NCBI GenBank assembly: GCA_002633005.1
Contig: NMRA01000962.1
Coordinates: 21,454 to 85,453 of the forward strand
Length of the DNA: 64,000 bases
From: Phoronis australis
Taxonomy: Eukaryota > Phoronida > Phoronidae
Reading direction: 5' to 3'
Position 1 is the stretch's first letter. Each line of letters starts with the position of its first letter. Under the pieces are notes generated by a model. That model was not told where the DNA came from. It searched no databases and saw only the letters and a program-made list of their open reading frames with translations. Below, in pieces: positions 1 through 11,732 of the stretch. The position numbers and the translations under genes were made by a program.

Positions 1-361
1 TAGAGCGGGTTAAGTTCCAATTTCAGTCCGTTCACAGCTTCGCACAACATAACAAGGTCACATTTTCTTTGTCTATTCACAGTTATTCCCCGACCCATCT
101 ACCATATCTTAAGTTGTTTTAACGTTTTAAGCGTAAAATTCACCATAAGAACTCCAGTAAGTTTTAGCGTGTGTAGCAAAGACTCGGGGCAAAACAAGAG
201 CAATATGGCGGGTTTCGCCTCCTTTCCGGTGACGTCACAGTGACTAGCGAGAAACTCGCAAGTGAGCTATTATTGGTTAACGTGGAGAATACCGAATGAA
301 ATTGTTTGCATGCGCCAATACGAAGAGAGATATTTCTGACGTAGAATGCTGCACAACTTAC

Positions 362-2941
362 CTCGCCTATTAATCCAATGTAGATCAAGAGATTAGGTGT
401 TAGAAAAGCGGTGTTTCTCCAATATGTAGCAAGCATTTGCTTCAAAAAGATGAGTTCTCTTTCATTACCTATGCTCACTAAATGGGCACCGTCCTTTTCG
501 CATTGCATTTGCGCATAATTCCATGTAGGAGGGGCGTCAAACTGAAACTGGCGTAACGTGTAACATTTGCCGTTGGTTTGAAAATAGTTTCCACTTAGAC
601 AATCAGTTCCCAGTCTCTCAATAGATGGCGGGTCTATTTTAATAAGCTCGAATTCGAGGGTAAATGGATATTTGCGGGCAACTGTTATTTCCACGTGGTC
701 ACTACTGACGGTATATACAACGTGCCTGCCACTGAATTCCTTGTCTATCAAGTACAAGTGTTCTGAATATTGGCCACCGCATGGGTTAGCAAAGATTCGC
801 TCTTTCACAGACGGATAGATATTTGCATTATTAGCTGTGAAACGCAACCGATAGTGAAAGAACTCGTGTGATCCTCCTGGACGCTTACACCGGTGATGTG
901 TCCAATGCAGTAGCAGCCTACATACGCCTGTAGCGATATTCTTTTGCTTGAGTAGCGAAAAACGACCACAAGTTCGAGATGTTACATAAGTGTTTTCGCT
1001 ACACAAAAGTTCCACGCACTGTTGTGATAGAGGATTGGCGACATTTTGAACCTTAAAAGCCAGTTGGGTAGGTTTCTTTTTTCCTGGACACGCGAAAATA
1101 AGTTCTGGAATCTTTTTTAGTAGTTTGTAGTTACAAGTGGGCAAGAGGGGTGCTGGCTGTGAATAAATTCGAAAGCAATCCGTTTTAGTGTGACATTTGA
1201 TCGCCTGAGACAAGTCGCTGATCAGATGTACTTGCGATGACTTTTTCAAGTTTTTAATGGGAAAGGACTTTTGGATGGTTGTATTGTCATTCTGTTGTGG
1301 GAAGTCGAGCAGAACGATGCAAGGACGACGCGATACATCGATTCCGATGGTGGAGTCGGAATACACGGGAATGCAATCTGTTTCAGACACAAATGCGTTT
1401 ATGCTAAGTTTGTTAGTGTTCCCACGTACATAGAATACAACAGTCATAAATTCTTGGGTGCTGAATATCGTAGTTGGGTCAGAAGCTCTGCAAAATGGAC
1501 CTCGCAGTTTATATTCGGCATTTGGAGCATTGCCGTCATAAACGGCGTACCCAAGAGCGTCGCAATCATTGTCAACATATGTCATCTTGTCAATCTTGAG
1601 CTTGACGAAGTTATACTTGTTTGACGCGCGGAATACCCACACACAGTTCACATCTTGTTTTGGTTCCGTCAAAGCTACTTTAGTATTAGCAAATGTCACC
1701 ACGACTTGTGTGTCACCTGGGTTTTTGCACTCCTCCGGCACTCTGTCTATGTGATAAAGTGATTGGTAACTGATGTTGGTGGAAACACGATCACCGGCTG
1801 AGACAGACAGTTGTACCGTTAATAAAGAAGTTATGAAACTCTGACGTCCTGCAAAAACTCTGACATTTGATGACACGCCTTTTTTCTTTTCTGAATAGGT
1901 ACCTCCATAAATGTGTAACTGGTATTCTGTTTCACTGCCACCCACTTTAATTTGAGAGTGTGCTGACATGTTCCAAGTCACAGCGACGTCGTGTCCAATG
2001 GGAACAGAAATTTCCCATACAAAAATTGCGTGATCACTTCGCTGGAAAGAGAGGGTGCAACTAAGACCGGTGATGCAATTGATGGCTCCTTCAGTTTGCA
2101 CTGGAAGTTTGATCACTCCCTGCATTGTCTTGAGAATAGTACTGGGATTCGCAATTGTATACAATAGTCTAAATCCTTTGGTGGTACCGGTATTGTCGCT
2201 TTGAAACATTACAAGCACCCGATCTGAGTTTGGATAAAGCAGGACGTCCTCAAGGAGACCACAGTATCTACCCAACACAGCACTGTTTTCGGACGGTCCA
2301 TCATAAATTATAAGCCTATCATATACACAACTTTCTCCGGAATATTCCAGTTTTACGTATTTAAGAGTTATCACCATTTTTTCTCCCCTGGTTACTGACA
2401 ACTGAGCACTACAATGAGCAAGGTTGGTATAACTTCTTCTCCTAGTAGTTTTGAACACTCCCGAATTCCCTGTCTTTTTGTGAAAACAGTAATAAGCTGG
2501 TATCAGGCTGAAAACGTAACGATACATCAGAAACAATTTAGCTTCTGCAGATCCAAGATGTCGGAATGTAATTTGCACAGTCATCGCATCCATTATCCAG
2601 ACTCGTTCCTTCAGTTGTTTATGAGAGCCACATAAGACATATTCTCGTTTTGTTTTCAGTGGGGTGGGGGATGTCATGAAACGACCTTTAGGGCGCACGC
2701 CAAACGAACGAACTTTTATGTAAGGTCCTCTGGTGGAGTTACAAGAATCATTTTGCGACACAAAAAATTCAACAAAGAACAACTGTATTCTAAAACTTCG
2801 TGTTGGTGACATGGATCTCAATGTCCACCGAAGCTCGTTTCCTTGTAGCTTTTTGTTATACTCCGCACCAACCAAAATGTCGGCGCATGTTGTGCTTCGC
2901 ACAAACATGAGAAGAAATTGAACCTGGAAAACTAGTTTCAT
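362..2941 (-). CDS. Secreted CUB / C-type lectin protein, large 5' coding exon (gene continues off left edge)
   Basis: An 860-codon open exon. The chosen start gives a hydrophobic signal peptide (MKLVFQVQFLLMFVRSTTCA, then DILVG). An earlier in-frame Met at 3016 lies upstream of a strong splice acceptor (pyrimidine tract plus CAG, AG at 2996-2997), so the exon probably begins at 2995 with a short 5' UTR. The exon ends at GGCGAG/GTAAGT (donor from 361), phase 0. Domains: an N-terminal CUB-like region (about 21-150), a good CUB domain (about 175-262, with CVYDRLIIYDG), a second CUB-like domain (about 403-523, with Cys pairs and a YAVYDG stretch), a Cys-rich region, then the first half of a C-type lectin domain (about 780-860: GKCYTL, W..AQMQC, HLVSIGNERE, YIGL). 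The rest of the lectin domain must lie beyond the left edge. Such proteins act outside the cell in adhesion or sugar and pathogen recognition; the ligand cannot be told. Domain calls are by eye; the lectin and the middle CUB are the surest. Confidence 0.82.
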
Positions 2942-3016
2942 GACTCCTCTTGCTTGACTCCACGTAGTGCTGGTGCAGTGTTTCCAGGGAGTGTTCTGAA
3001 AGATAAAGTTACACAT

Positions 3017-6000
3017 GAAAACTGAAGTATTGTTGCCAAACGGTTCTGAGAACGACCAGGTAGCTCAAACATTGGCTTTAAATGGGTCTATTCGGGCATA
3101 TGTCTCTATGAAAACATCGAACAAAAGCCGCATCAACTCGGGGGGACCGTTTTCACGGAGAAACTAACATGGAAAAGCTGATCAGGCGCACATATGTGTG
3201 TAAACAAAACTGTCACGGAGCAAGTTGACATCGCGGTGCCCATTTTTGACATAGGTTTGAGAGGTAGAGCGAGTTGCACTCGATCAGCTGCTCCAGTTTT
3301 AATTGAACGTCTAAACATAAACTTTGCCAAGGCAAAAGGGTTCATCTCTATACCACTTGTGTAATAGCGTACATACGAGAGATTGGCTAGCATTCCGCGT
3401 GGTTTCGACTTTCGCTATTGCTCATACAAGCATGCGCAGACAGTCTTCATAAAAATGACTCGTATTGATCCAGTTTGTCATTATTTAATGTCGTGTAAAT
3501 GAGTCTAAAGTAAAACAAGTCGTGCCGTGACAATTCGCATCGAGTTTCCCATGTAAAAACAACTAAACAAAGGCACAAACACACACTAATAATTCAAGTA
3601 CGCCTTTCTTTGTGAGTCCACGGATAAGTTCCATAATACACAAACTTTCATTTGTGCCGTACCAAGAATCTTTTTTATTCCATACAACCACAAAGAGAGG
3701 CTTGCATAATAAACTCGCCCCCTAACAGCCGGCTTCTCGATCTCTACACCCAACGAGTAAACTGAAACATTAAACCGACTGCAAAATCGACGTTTCTTGC
3801 GCTGTGTAGTGGCTGCGCTTACGTTTTTCCTTAGAAAGGGGCCCCTTATGACGTCATATAACCTCCTTTATCACTGACTAGACTCTCAAGTCACAAGACA
3901 AAAGGGTTGACGTAATGATACATCACACACACTTCTCGACATCTACAGCCGCAGGTAGAAAAAATGAAACGAAAGCTCTTTGAGGAATGACACTTGGCGA
4001 AATAGAATAAAAATTGTGGTGAGGTCGACAACGAAACCAAAAACATCAACAACCACGACCCCGACGTTCATGAATTACACCAGTGTAAAGAAAAAAGATC
4101 AACATTAAAAGTGCACTGAGGAATCAGTCAATAGAAAACAGTCATCGAATCAGAAAACTCGAGAAAGATAACTCGTAGCGAGAAACTAATCGCAGAAAGC
4201 CCGTGACATATCAAATTGGAAAAGGTCCGGTCCAAGAATCGCGGATCTAGAGATCGCAAACGTAACTTTACAAATGACCGTTACAGACCCATCTTGTGTC
4301 CCATTTCGCCCTAAAAAACGTCCTCGAGGTATTGAGTATATAAAAAAGTAGGGGAGAGACCAGTGTGAGTAGAGAAACTTTTTTGTTCATGGCTGATATT
4401 TCGATGAGTTGTGGGATAAAGCGCACGGATCTTATACCGGTATTGAAGTGATTTAGTCGACTGAAGCAAAAAATCAATCTGTATCTTCATACGTTCAGTT
4501 GTGGTTAAAAATATGAAGCTCAAAGTATCTAGGTGTGGAGGACAGTTGAGCACTTCGTGATACCCCAATGGACAACTGTCCCGTCCAGGAATAGTTGAAA
4601 GACTCAGACTGCTGTAAACGGAGTAAGTGTCCGGCCTCCTGACCCCGATGGCTCGCGATGGCTTTTTCATACCGTGTTTCGCACAGAAGCTAAAAACACG
4701 ACTATGGATTATGATAATGTGACATATAGTCACGTGACTAAGATAGTACATTTGACTGTTTTTTTGTAATGCGTGGGACTGTCGAGAGTAGGTTCGGTAC
4801 ATTTAACAACAATTTAACTACCATTCCACGAGACCACCAAAAGGTCGACTCCAGGGTCACCTACTCAGATCTTGAGAAAATTGTGTGTTCATACATTCTA
4901 GTGAGATGTGTTCAAAATGTTTATTTCAATTTTGGGATCATAATTCATGAATAATACTCCATAAACCATTAATGGTTAGGCCCAAAATACATGTTGCCCA
5001 TTTTGGTTCAAAAAGGTCCAGTTAGTAACGTAGTTTTAATATGTTTTAAAATTACGGTAAAATTCTTTATGATGTTTATGTAGATATTAAAACTTTCTAT
5101 CAGCATTTTCTATAGAGCTTTCCGTTAACCTTCATTGGAGTGCAAAAAATCGGTAAAGTTTAGCCAGTTTTGTGTATTTGATTTTTAGCCGTTTTTGAGA
5201 TGCTCCGGGGACAAGTTTCGGGGTGCTGGTGATTTCATATATATTAATTGTTTCCTTCAGCTAAAAAAATGAAAAATTAAAAAAACGTAATTTTTGTTTG
5301 TTTCTAAGCAACAGCCGATAGAAAGCACACGCCATCGCGTAGTTTACAGGCCTTGACTACGGGTAGTATGCAACTTTGTCTCGTAAAACCCATAAAGGGA
5401 CTTCATTAATTTTTTAAAATATATTTCTATGTTGATGAAATCTGTCGATGTCAATTCTATATGATTGATCTACATACCATAGCAGTTTAGTAAATTTCAT
5501 GAAATTTTGCCAAAATGTTCCTATCCAGAAAACGATGGCACATGGATGTTTTCGAATGCTTCTAACCTGTGTTATCCGACCAATGATAGTTTTAACGTTC
5601 TGGAAACCGTTCATATGTCTACACGTACCGTGTGTACCCCTTCGCGTCAGCTGCAAACTAGTGCTTTGTCCTGGTAACGTCCAAATTATTACCTGACAAT
5701 CATTACATAAAATATAAAATCATTTCAATCTGAGTCTTGTCATTTCTACAAAATGATAATCGTTTAATTGATTCTATCCAAAATTGATTTTGTTACTTGT
5801 TGTCGCACTTCTATAAAAGATAAAAACTCTATGTCTTAAAATTGTTAGATGGACGGACTTCAAACTTTAATGGTGACTGAGGATTGCTTCTAGCAAAATA
5901 AATCTGAAGTTATCCCGGAACAAATTTGCATATTAAAATATGTAAACCAAAATAATCCACCATAAGTAACTTAAAAGGCACTTTAAAATTTTTCAGCTAT

Positions 6001-6920
6001 ACAGGCAGAGCCAAAATCACGTTGAGCATGCATAATTGTTACCATGGCGACAGAGTACCATAAAATCGTTCTCCTTAAAGTAGAATTTGACAAGCGTGAT
6101 AATAAAAGTGCATTTAGCCGCGAGGCAGAAGGATTCGAGTATCCTGTTTCTGTAAATTAATTAAGATTTTTGACATTTTGTTATGTTGATATAACCTGAA
6201 GTTGAAAGTAACTAGTTACAAAGCATGAATACAAAGCACAATTTATATATATAATTTGTAGGCATATCTGTTCTATTACAAGTGACACATAATCACGCCT
6301 TGGAGAAAAGTTGACTTTCAAACAAAAAAAAAACATTTCAAACCTATTTTAGCAGAGTGCAAGGTCACTTGAATGGACAGTTGTTATTGAAATATATAGA
6401 TTATGCCTTGTTCTTAGGGTACAAACAGACAATTGTACAAAACAGCTTTTATATAGCAGCATGTCGCCGATGACAAAGTAGCCGGTTGAGCATGAATTTC
6501 AGTTCAGTAAGAGTCGGCATGTTGGCGATGCCGCCGGAAATGTGACTAAGTCCAGCTTGAATTGTGAGCACTTTAGTTTAACCATTCCATAAGTTACATC
6601 TACGTTTTGAGGTTATCTCAAACATTATTTAGTGTCCTTAATTCTAACTCGTGTATCAGTCAACTAGTAAATGTATATATTTTCTGAAAGGAAAAAGATC
6701 AGAAGTTCTGAAAATATGTTTTATATTCATGTGCCATTATAATTATTACGTCAATACCTGTTAATTCAATATTTCACTTTTAGAAAGGTACATTTATGGG
6801 AAATATCCCCTGGGTCGATTTTAATGAAACCTTGTTTAAATAGGAGCTTTTTCAATCTCAACTGAATTTACAGTATGCGATTAATCAGTTTTCAATAAAA
6901 CGTTTTAAGTTTGTGAATGT
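3017..6920. other. Non-coding interval, no recognised gene
   Basis: AT-rich sequence upstream of the lectin gene. A minus-strand frame stays open for 163 codons at 4311-4802 but shows no domain, signal peptide or splice context that I recognise. One perfect CRE-type TGACGTCA lies near 3848. The segment nearest the lectin gene (2995 to about 3400) should hold its 5' intron, first exon or promoter, but I see no convincing TATA box. Confidence 0.4.
6044..6160 (+). CDS. Possible 38-residue small ORF with strong start context
   Basis: The start lies in an ideal Kozak context (ACCATGG). The frame begins MATEYHKIVLLKVEFDKRDN, is rich in charged residues and ends at TAA. No domain is recognised. It could be a small peptide gene, a first exon (a GTAAAT donor-like site precedes the stop), or chance. 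Nothing nearby supports expression. Confidence 0.15.
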   Translation: MATEYHKIVLLKVEFDKRDNKSAFSREAEGFEYPVSVN

Positions 6921-7803
6921 GCCGCGAGACAGGCTTGGTCAATGCGGGGGTCAGCAGTTAAGTAGGTCAACAGTTCACGCCGTGCAGACTAATATGAAAC
7001 CAAGTACGAAATGGACAGCACAAATCGAGTCGGTGGTTAAAGCGCGTTGCGAGCACGAGATCAAAACAGCGAAATATCAAAGTACCGATCATATTAATGA
7101 AATTGGGTGAGGATTTATTTCTTTTCACAGCTTGCTATGTTCGTCAACACAAAATCCCAGAGGCGGTGCGGCGACTCGGACTCTGTCCATTTGTTCTCAA
7201 CAATCTTATGGATGCAGACGCTCAACTCCTTCGGAATCAAAACTACGTTTTATCTGCGTTTTTCGCGACATCTTTCTATCCTGTGTACAGAGACATTACG
7301 ATGGCACGTGCTACAAATTAAGACCAAAAACAAAGTCAATGAAAAATTACTGCNGCCGCGAGACAGGCTTGGTCAATGCGGGGGTCAGCAGTTAAGTAGG
7401 TCAACAGTTCATTGTGGTAAACACCACACGCCGTGTAGACTAATATGAAACCAAGTACGAAATGGACAGCACAAATCGAGTCGGTGGTTAAAGCGCGTTG
7501 CGAGCACGAGATCAAAACAGCGAAATATCAAAGTACCGATCATATTAATGAAATTGGGTGAGGATTTATTTCTTTTCACAACTTGCTGCGTTCGTCAACA
7601 CAAAATCCCAGAGGCGGTGCGGCGACTCGGACTCTGTCCATTTGTTCTCAACAATCTTATGAATGCAGACGCTCAACTCCTTCGGAATCAAAACTACGTT
7701 TTATCTGCGTTTTTCGCGACATCTTTCTATCCTGTGTACAGAGACATTACGATGGCACGTGCTACAAATTAAGACCAAAAACAAAATCAATGCAAAATTA
7801 CTG
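6921..7803 (+). repeat. Head-to-tail tandem duplication of about 435 bp, with an N at the seam
   Basis: Copy 1 (6921-7352) and copy 2 (7355-7803) both begin GCCGCGAGACAGGC and run almost identically to TTACTG. Copy 2 carries about 17 extra bases near 7411-7428. A single N (7354) sits exactly between the copies. The few differences include loss of the AG of a good splice acceptor (CACAG in copy 1 near 7130, CACAA in copy 2). It is either a recent real duplication or two alleles joined by the assembler. Confidence 0.85.
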
Positions 7804-7921
7804 GTGGTCTCAGCCCAACTGCTCCATCAATGAACATGTGTCACGGAAGCTACGTTTGGCACCAAACGAGACAACTCTTTTCTATTCTTTTCTGACATTA
7901 TTAACACAAATAAAACAATGA
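7742..7921 (+). CDS. Possible C-type-lectin-like exon
   Basis: A pyrimidine-rich acceptor (TTTCTATCCTGTGTACAG) ends at 7741. The frame after it reads RHYDGTCYKLRPKTK, then a YWW...C stretch, and stops at 7921. The GTCYKL followed by W and C resembles the start of a C-type lectin domain, and the window has a true lectin gene at its left end. The typical W..A...C spacing is only partly kept and no later lectin motifs follow, so it may be a fragment. The first duplicate copy holds the same start but is cut at the N (7354). Function as a lectin is inference. Confidence 0.3.
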   Translation, partial: RHYDGTCYKLRPKTKSMQNYWWSQPNCSINEHVSRKLRLAPNETTLFYSFLTLLTQIKQ

Positions 7922-9239
7922 ATATTAAACAATGTAATGGGGATTGATTTGGTAGCAGCACTCGGTAAATCTTCGTCGATCAGACAACCAGTGAAATTCC
8001 GGGGTCTTATCTCAAGCTCTTACATTAGAGGACACGGGTCATATGAGGAATTGATATTCCAGTCGAACTTCAGCAGGCGCGCATACATTGTTGTAAGTTT
8101 GAAAATCAGCGTCCTCGCATATCCCGTGGCGGTAAAACGCCCCTCTGTTTCGCGATAACTTTCAACACACGCCTTCACGCAAGCGAATTTGTTTTATGAC
8201 TCTTTACCAATCTATTATTGGGTCACGTGACCATGTCTTTTTAGTAAAATTGAGCAGAAGGGTACATTGATAGTAAAATAATACTGTCGAATTTTATTTT
8301 ATTTGATATATACATGTGTATGTTCAAGGTCAGAGTTCAAAAACGTTTTTACAATTTTCTAAAAGATCAGCTCGTTTTCGTTTTATACAATTTGAGATTT
8401 TCCATGAAAATCATAAAAATTTTATGTGTCAATAGCTCCTCCTGCAAAAATGAAACGTTTTAGATACAATCCCTTTAAGAACATTTTTAGTACAGTGCAT
8501 AAAGCACAGTACCTGAAAGTGTCATATCATTCCGAGCAGCCGCTTCGGAGACACGCTGTTTCGAAGTCAGCCAAATTTGGCCATTTTATTGGGTTCTACA
8601 TAACATATCGATTTCTTCATACCATGAGAGCTCGCTTTTCAACACTGCATGTTTCAACCTCATTGCATAAGAGCCATGTCATTAGAAATCCCTTCGTCAG
8701 ATTTTGGTGATCATAACATAAGCAGAAGTTAAATAATTTAATTCATAAGTGATTATCATTTCTCATACCTAACTGGTTTAAAAATATTGTTTAATTCTAA
8801 AAATCATAATTGTGACCAAAATGCATAAAATACAGCGTGTAGTAGTAACATAAAAAAGGAAATGAATCAGAAAGGTTATATACTAGTTAAGCCATTAGGG
8901 AAATAAATTCAATGATTCAAAAAAGATTTCCACAAAGGTTTTAGAATATGGATCCCTCACACATGCTGTGGATAATTAAGTCAGGCATTCATCCAAAGTT
9001 ATAATCTTTATATATGATAATTCATTGACCCATTGGTACCGTTTGATACAATTATTCAGTGAAAATTCAGAACCTGCGAAATATGAGATAAACTACTCTA
9101 ATTATCTATCCGAAATTTGCAAGTAACGGTTTTCTGATAGATGAAAAATGGGCAAACATATATCACATAGCTTTGAAATGTACTGTGGATAGCTCATCAT
9201 GGACTTTTCATAAAAGTTTAGAAATAAACTCTTTAATCC
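7922..9239. other. Non-coding interval, nothing recognised
   Basis: AT-rich sequence. Frames at 7937-8158 and 8426-8710 stay open for 73-94 codons but show no domain, splice sites or start context worth noting. No structural repeat was seen. Confidence 0.4.
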
Positions 9240-9905
9240 CGTACGCGTTGAATCTGTCGAGGGCAATACGACCATGTAATAATGGTTTCCGTATTCAACT
9301 TCCGCACTACTTGAACAGTGTCCTCTGACATGGAAAGTTCAAAAGGTAGATCAATATCGACTAGGCGTTGTCAGCTGGTTTGATCATCAAACATTCCGAA
9401 TATAGTTAAAAGTAATACAGTTGCAGCAGTCTAAATAACACTACACATGCAATCAGGTCCTAAACGTATCGTCTGGTACAAAGCTGTTAATTATGTGACA
9501 CTTCTGTCTCAGATTTCAATTGCTGAATATTATATCGTCTGCAACTCAGGCGACGATTCCTCGCAATCCTCGGTGACTACAATATCAAATATTGTTGTTA
9601 TTTAACTATTTTCAGGAGATGTTACAAGTTTAATGCACAGTTACCGTTGTTTTCATCTGTGTTATATCTTTTCAAGTAATAAATCGTCACATTTAAAACT
9701 GTTCCTTTAACTAGAGAAAACTTGCAACCTAACGCGCAAGTACATACATATAGGATGTGATCCGCCAAGTGAACAGTCAGAGTGAAGTATTTAAAAAATT
9801 TGCCAAAAAATGAAAGACACTTAGGAATTCGAAGCGTATGGGATAAATACAGAACGTACCTCGATTGGCGCACATGAAGTAATATCCCATTCGACATTAT
9901 TATAA
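9240..9905 (+). repeat. Dispersed repeat, copy 1 (inverted partner at 39022-39680)
   Basis: The reverse complement of this segment aligns along its length with 39022-39680. Shared landmarks are GTACGCGTTGAATCTGTCGA (about 9241), TTTTGAACTTTCCATGTC read in reverse, and a frame ending ENNGNCALNL in both copies. The frame is kept only in part and changes phase inside, so it looks like a mobile repeat and not a gene. No terminal repeats or target duplication were identified. Confidence 0.75.
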
Positions 9906-10760
9906 TATCTCGTGGTATATTACTTCTTCTACGCCACTGTCGGTACGTTTTGTGTATTTCTTCAGAAAGTAAAAGTTAGTGATGATGATACATGTAGTGT
10001 ATTTTATCCTAAACAAGATACATTGTAACACATTTTACGGTTGTTATGTTACTAAAGAAAGTGGACTCTGAAAAATAGCAATATTCATAAAAATCGCCTA
10101 TGTTATTTTGAAAACCTGCTGCATAGCTGTCACGATCAACATTATAGAACGAAAAAATGGATTGAAAAGCGGGACCTCGGGATAAAAAGCAAGACATCTG
10201 GGTGTAAGCCTGAACGTAAGGTTGAAATGTTCGCTGAAACACACGAAGACGTACCGACCGCGATTTTCGTCAAACACCCAAAAATGCCCAACAGCGTTTC
10301 TGTTGTTGTTTTATAGCTGAATGGAAAAGTGCTGGTGTCACAAAAACCAATGAAACGTCCCGCTTTTTTTCTTTTTAGTCGAAGGGGGAAATATGGCTAT
10401 GTCGCGTGGGAAAATACAATAGTATATAATATATGTACATATATGTCAATTTGGCCTGTGGCAAAAAGCGGGTCAGTTAGATGGTGTGGCGTGATAGCGG
10501 AAAAAAAGTAAAAATTGGGACAGTCCGCGAAGAGCGGGGTAATTGGCAAATACATCGCACGTTGTCACCAACACAATGAACTGGATTGAGTTCTTTTACA
10601 AGGAAAACTTTCCGTTTTTGTAAATTATGTTTCACGGTTATTGGTGAATACTACAGATAACAGTGAGTCTACTTCTTTAAAATCGAATTAACAAAAAACG
10701 GCATCTAGGCAATAGGTAAATTTTGTTCAAATGAATTATGGAAACAATTGAAAACAAAAG
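9906..10760. other. Non-coding interval, nothing recognised
   Basis: AT-rich single-copy-looking sequence. Open frames are under 80 codons and unrecognised. Confidence 0.35.
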
Positions 10761-10832
10761 ACACCCACACGCACGCACGCACACACACACAAACACACAC
10801 ACACCCACACAACACACACGCACAAACGCACT
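10761..10832 (+). repeat. Impure CA microsatellite
   Basis: About 72 bp of CA/CG/CCCA dinucleotide-rich sequence (ACACCCACACGCACGCACGC and onward). Interruptions suggest an old array. No gene lies beside it. Confidence 0.9.
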
Positions 10833-11490
10833 TACCTAAGCAATTAAGAGTTATTTTTCGAAAGTTACGTGTTTTGGGGCCTAAACTTTTCGTTTAGGTC
10901 CAATGTAACTAATTCTTTCCGTTCAGTAATTTAACATGATTTTAACACCCAAAAATGTGTTGTTGAAAAACTTCTGGCATGTAGTATGATAGGTTGTCGA
11001 AGGTGGTTCTGCGACTGGAGATGAAAAGATATCAGAGGCCAAAGTTCTCCCGGTATCCACCCAGGGCCACAGGTCGGTGCTTACAAAGAATGACCAGTGT
11101 ACTTGTCGGGTTTTTTGACTAATTTTGCCGAGAAATTGCTGATCCTAAGGATTGTGTGGAGTCTCGCTTGATAAACAATAACAACAAAATGAAGCAATGA
11201 AAATAGGCTAACTCTCAGTCAAAACTGAATCGAGCAGGCAGCCGGAAATTCTCAGTGCTAGATCTCACGGCTAGTCTCGGGATCACATGCTCAAGTACTA
11301 GATTACATAGTTCACGTGCGGGAATCGACCTATCGCCAAGATTATGACTGACGGTTTAACTGACAAATCAGAACGCAATATTTTTGACACACCTTTGTCT
11401 GCGTTTCCAAGCCGCCATTTTACCCGACAATCAACACGTTGGTGTTCAAAACTTATTTTAGTCCATATCTCAAGAAATTGTGTGCTAATA

Positions 11491-11732
11491 ATGGTGAAAC
11501 GGTGTTGATGTGGCATGTGTAATTCCGACAACCGTTGTGCAGCTCGAGAAGAATATCCCGTAATTTTTGGGCATCTCCTAAGCCGAAAAGTGAAGTCAAA
11601 AGGTGTAAACTGTGGATCAAACTGTGTGAACGGACACACGAGCAGCTGCACTTGGCAATGTTGGTTGATTATTCAAAGGTTAAATACAAATATACGTGTT
11701 CCAAGATACGCCCTTTTCAGTTTGGTGGGTAG
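11491..11732 (+). pseudogene. Decayed THAP zinc-finger fragment
   Basis: Starting at an ATG, one frame gives MVKRC, an in-frame TGA, then CGMCNSDNR. After a frame change near 11565-11580 the next frame gives SPKPKSEVKRCKLWIKLCER, a HEQL stretch, and KYKYTCSK. Order and spacing match the THAP DNA-binding domain (C-x2-4-C ... P ... W ... C-x2-H-F), in the form with a CNSD and FPKPK signature. The final His is lost (CSKIR in place of CSKH). THAP domains sit at the N-terminus of P-element and Kolobok transposases and of some host regulators. The stop, frame change and lost metal ligand mark it as dead. No terminal repeats were identified around it. Confidence 0.65.

Noticed and set aside
164-361. 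Extension of the lectin frame past the splice donor to a stop at 164
   Set aside because: A perfect GTAAGT donor follows codon 860 in mid lectin domain, and the sequence after it loses lectin motifs, so this is intron.
1271-1754. Plus-strand frames of 61-117 codons inside the lectin gene
   Set aside because: They overlap the well-supported minus-strand exon and have no domain; shadows of it.
4311-4802. 163-codon minus-strand frame
   Set aside because: No signal peptide, domain, composition bias or splice context; a frame of this length can occur by chance.
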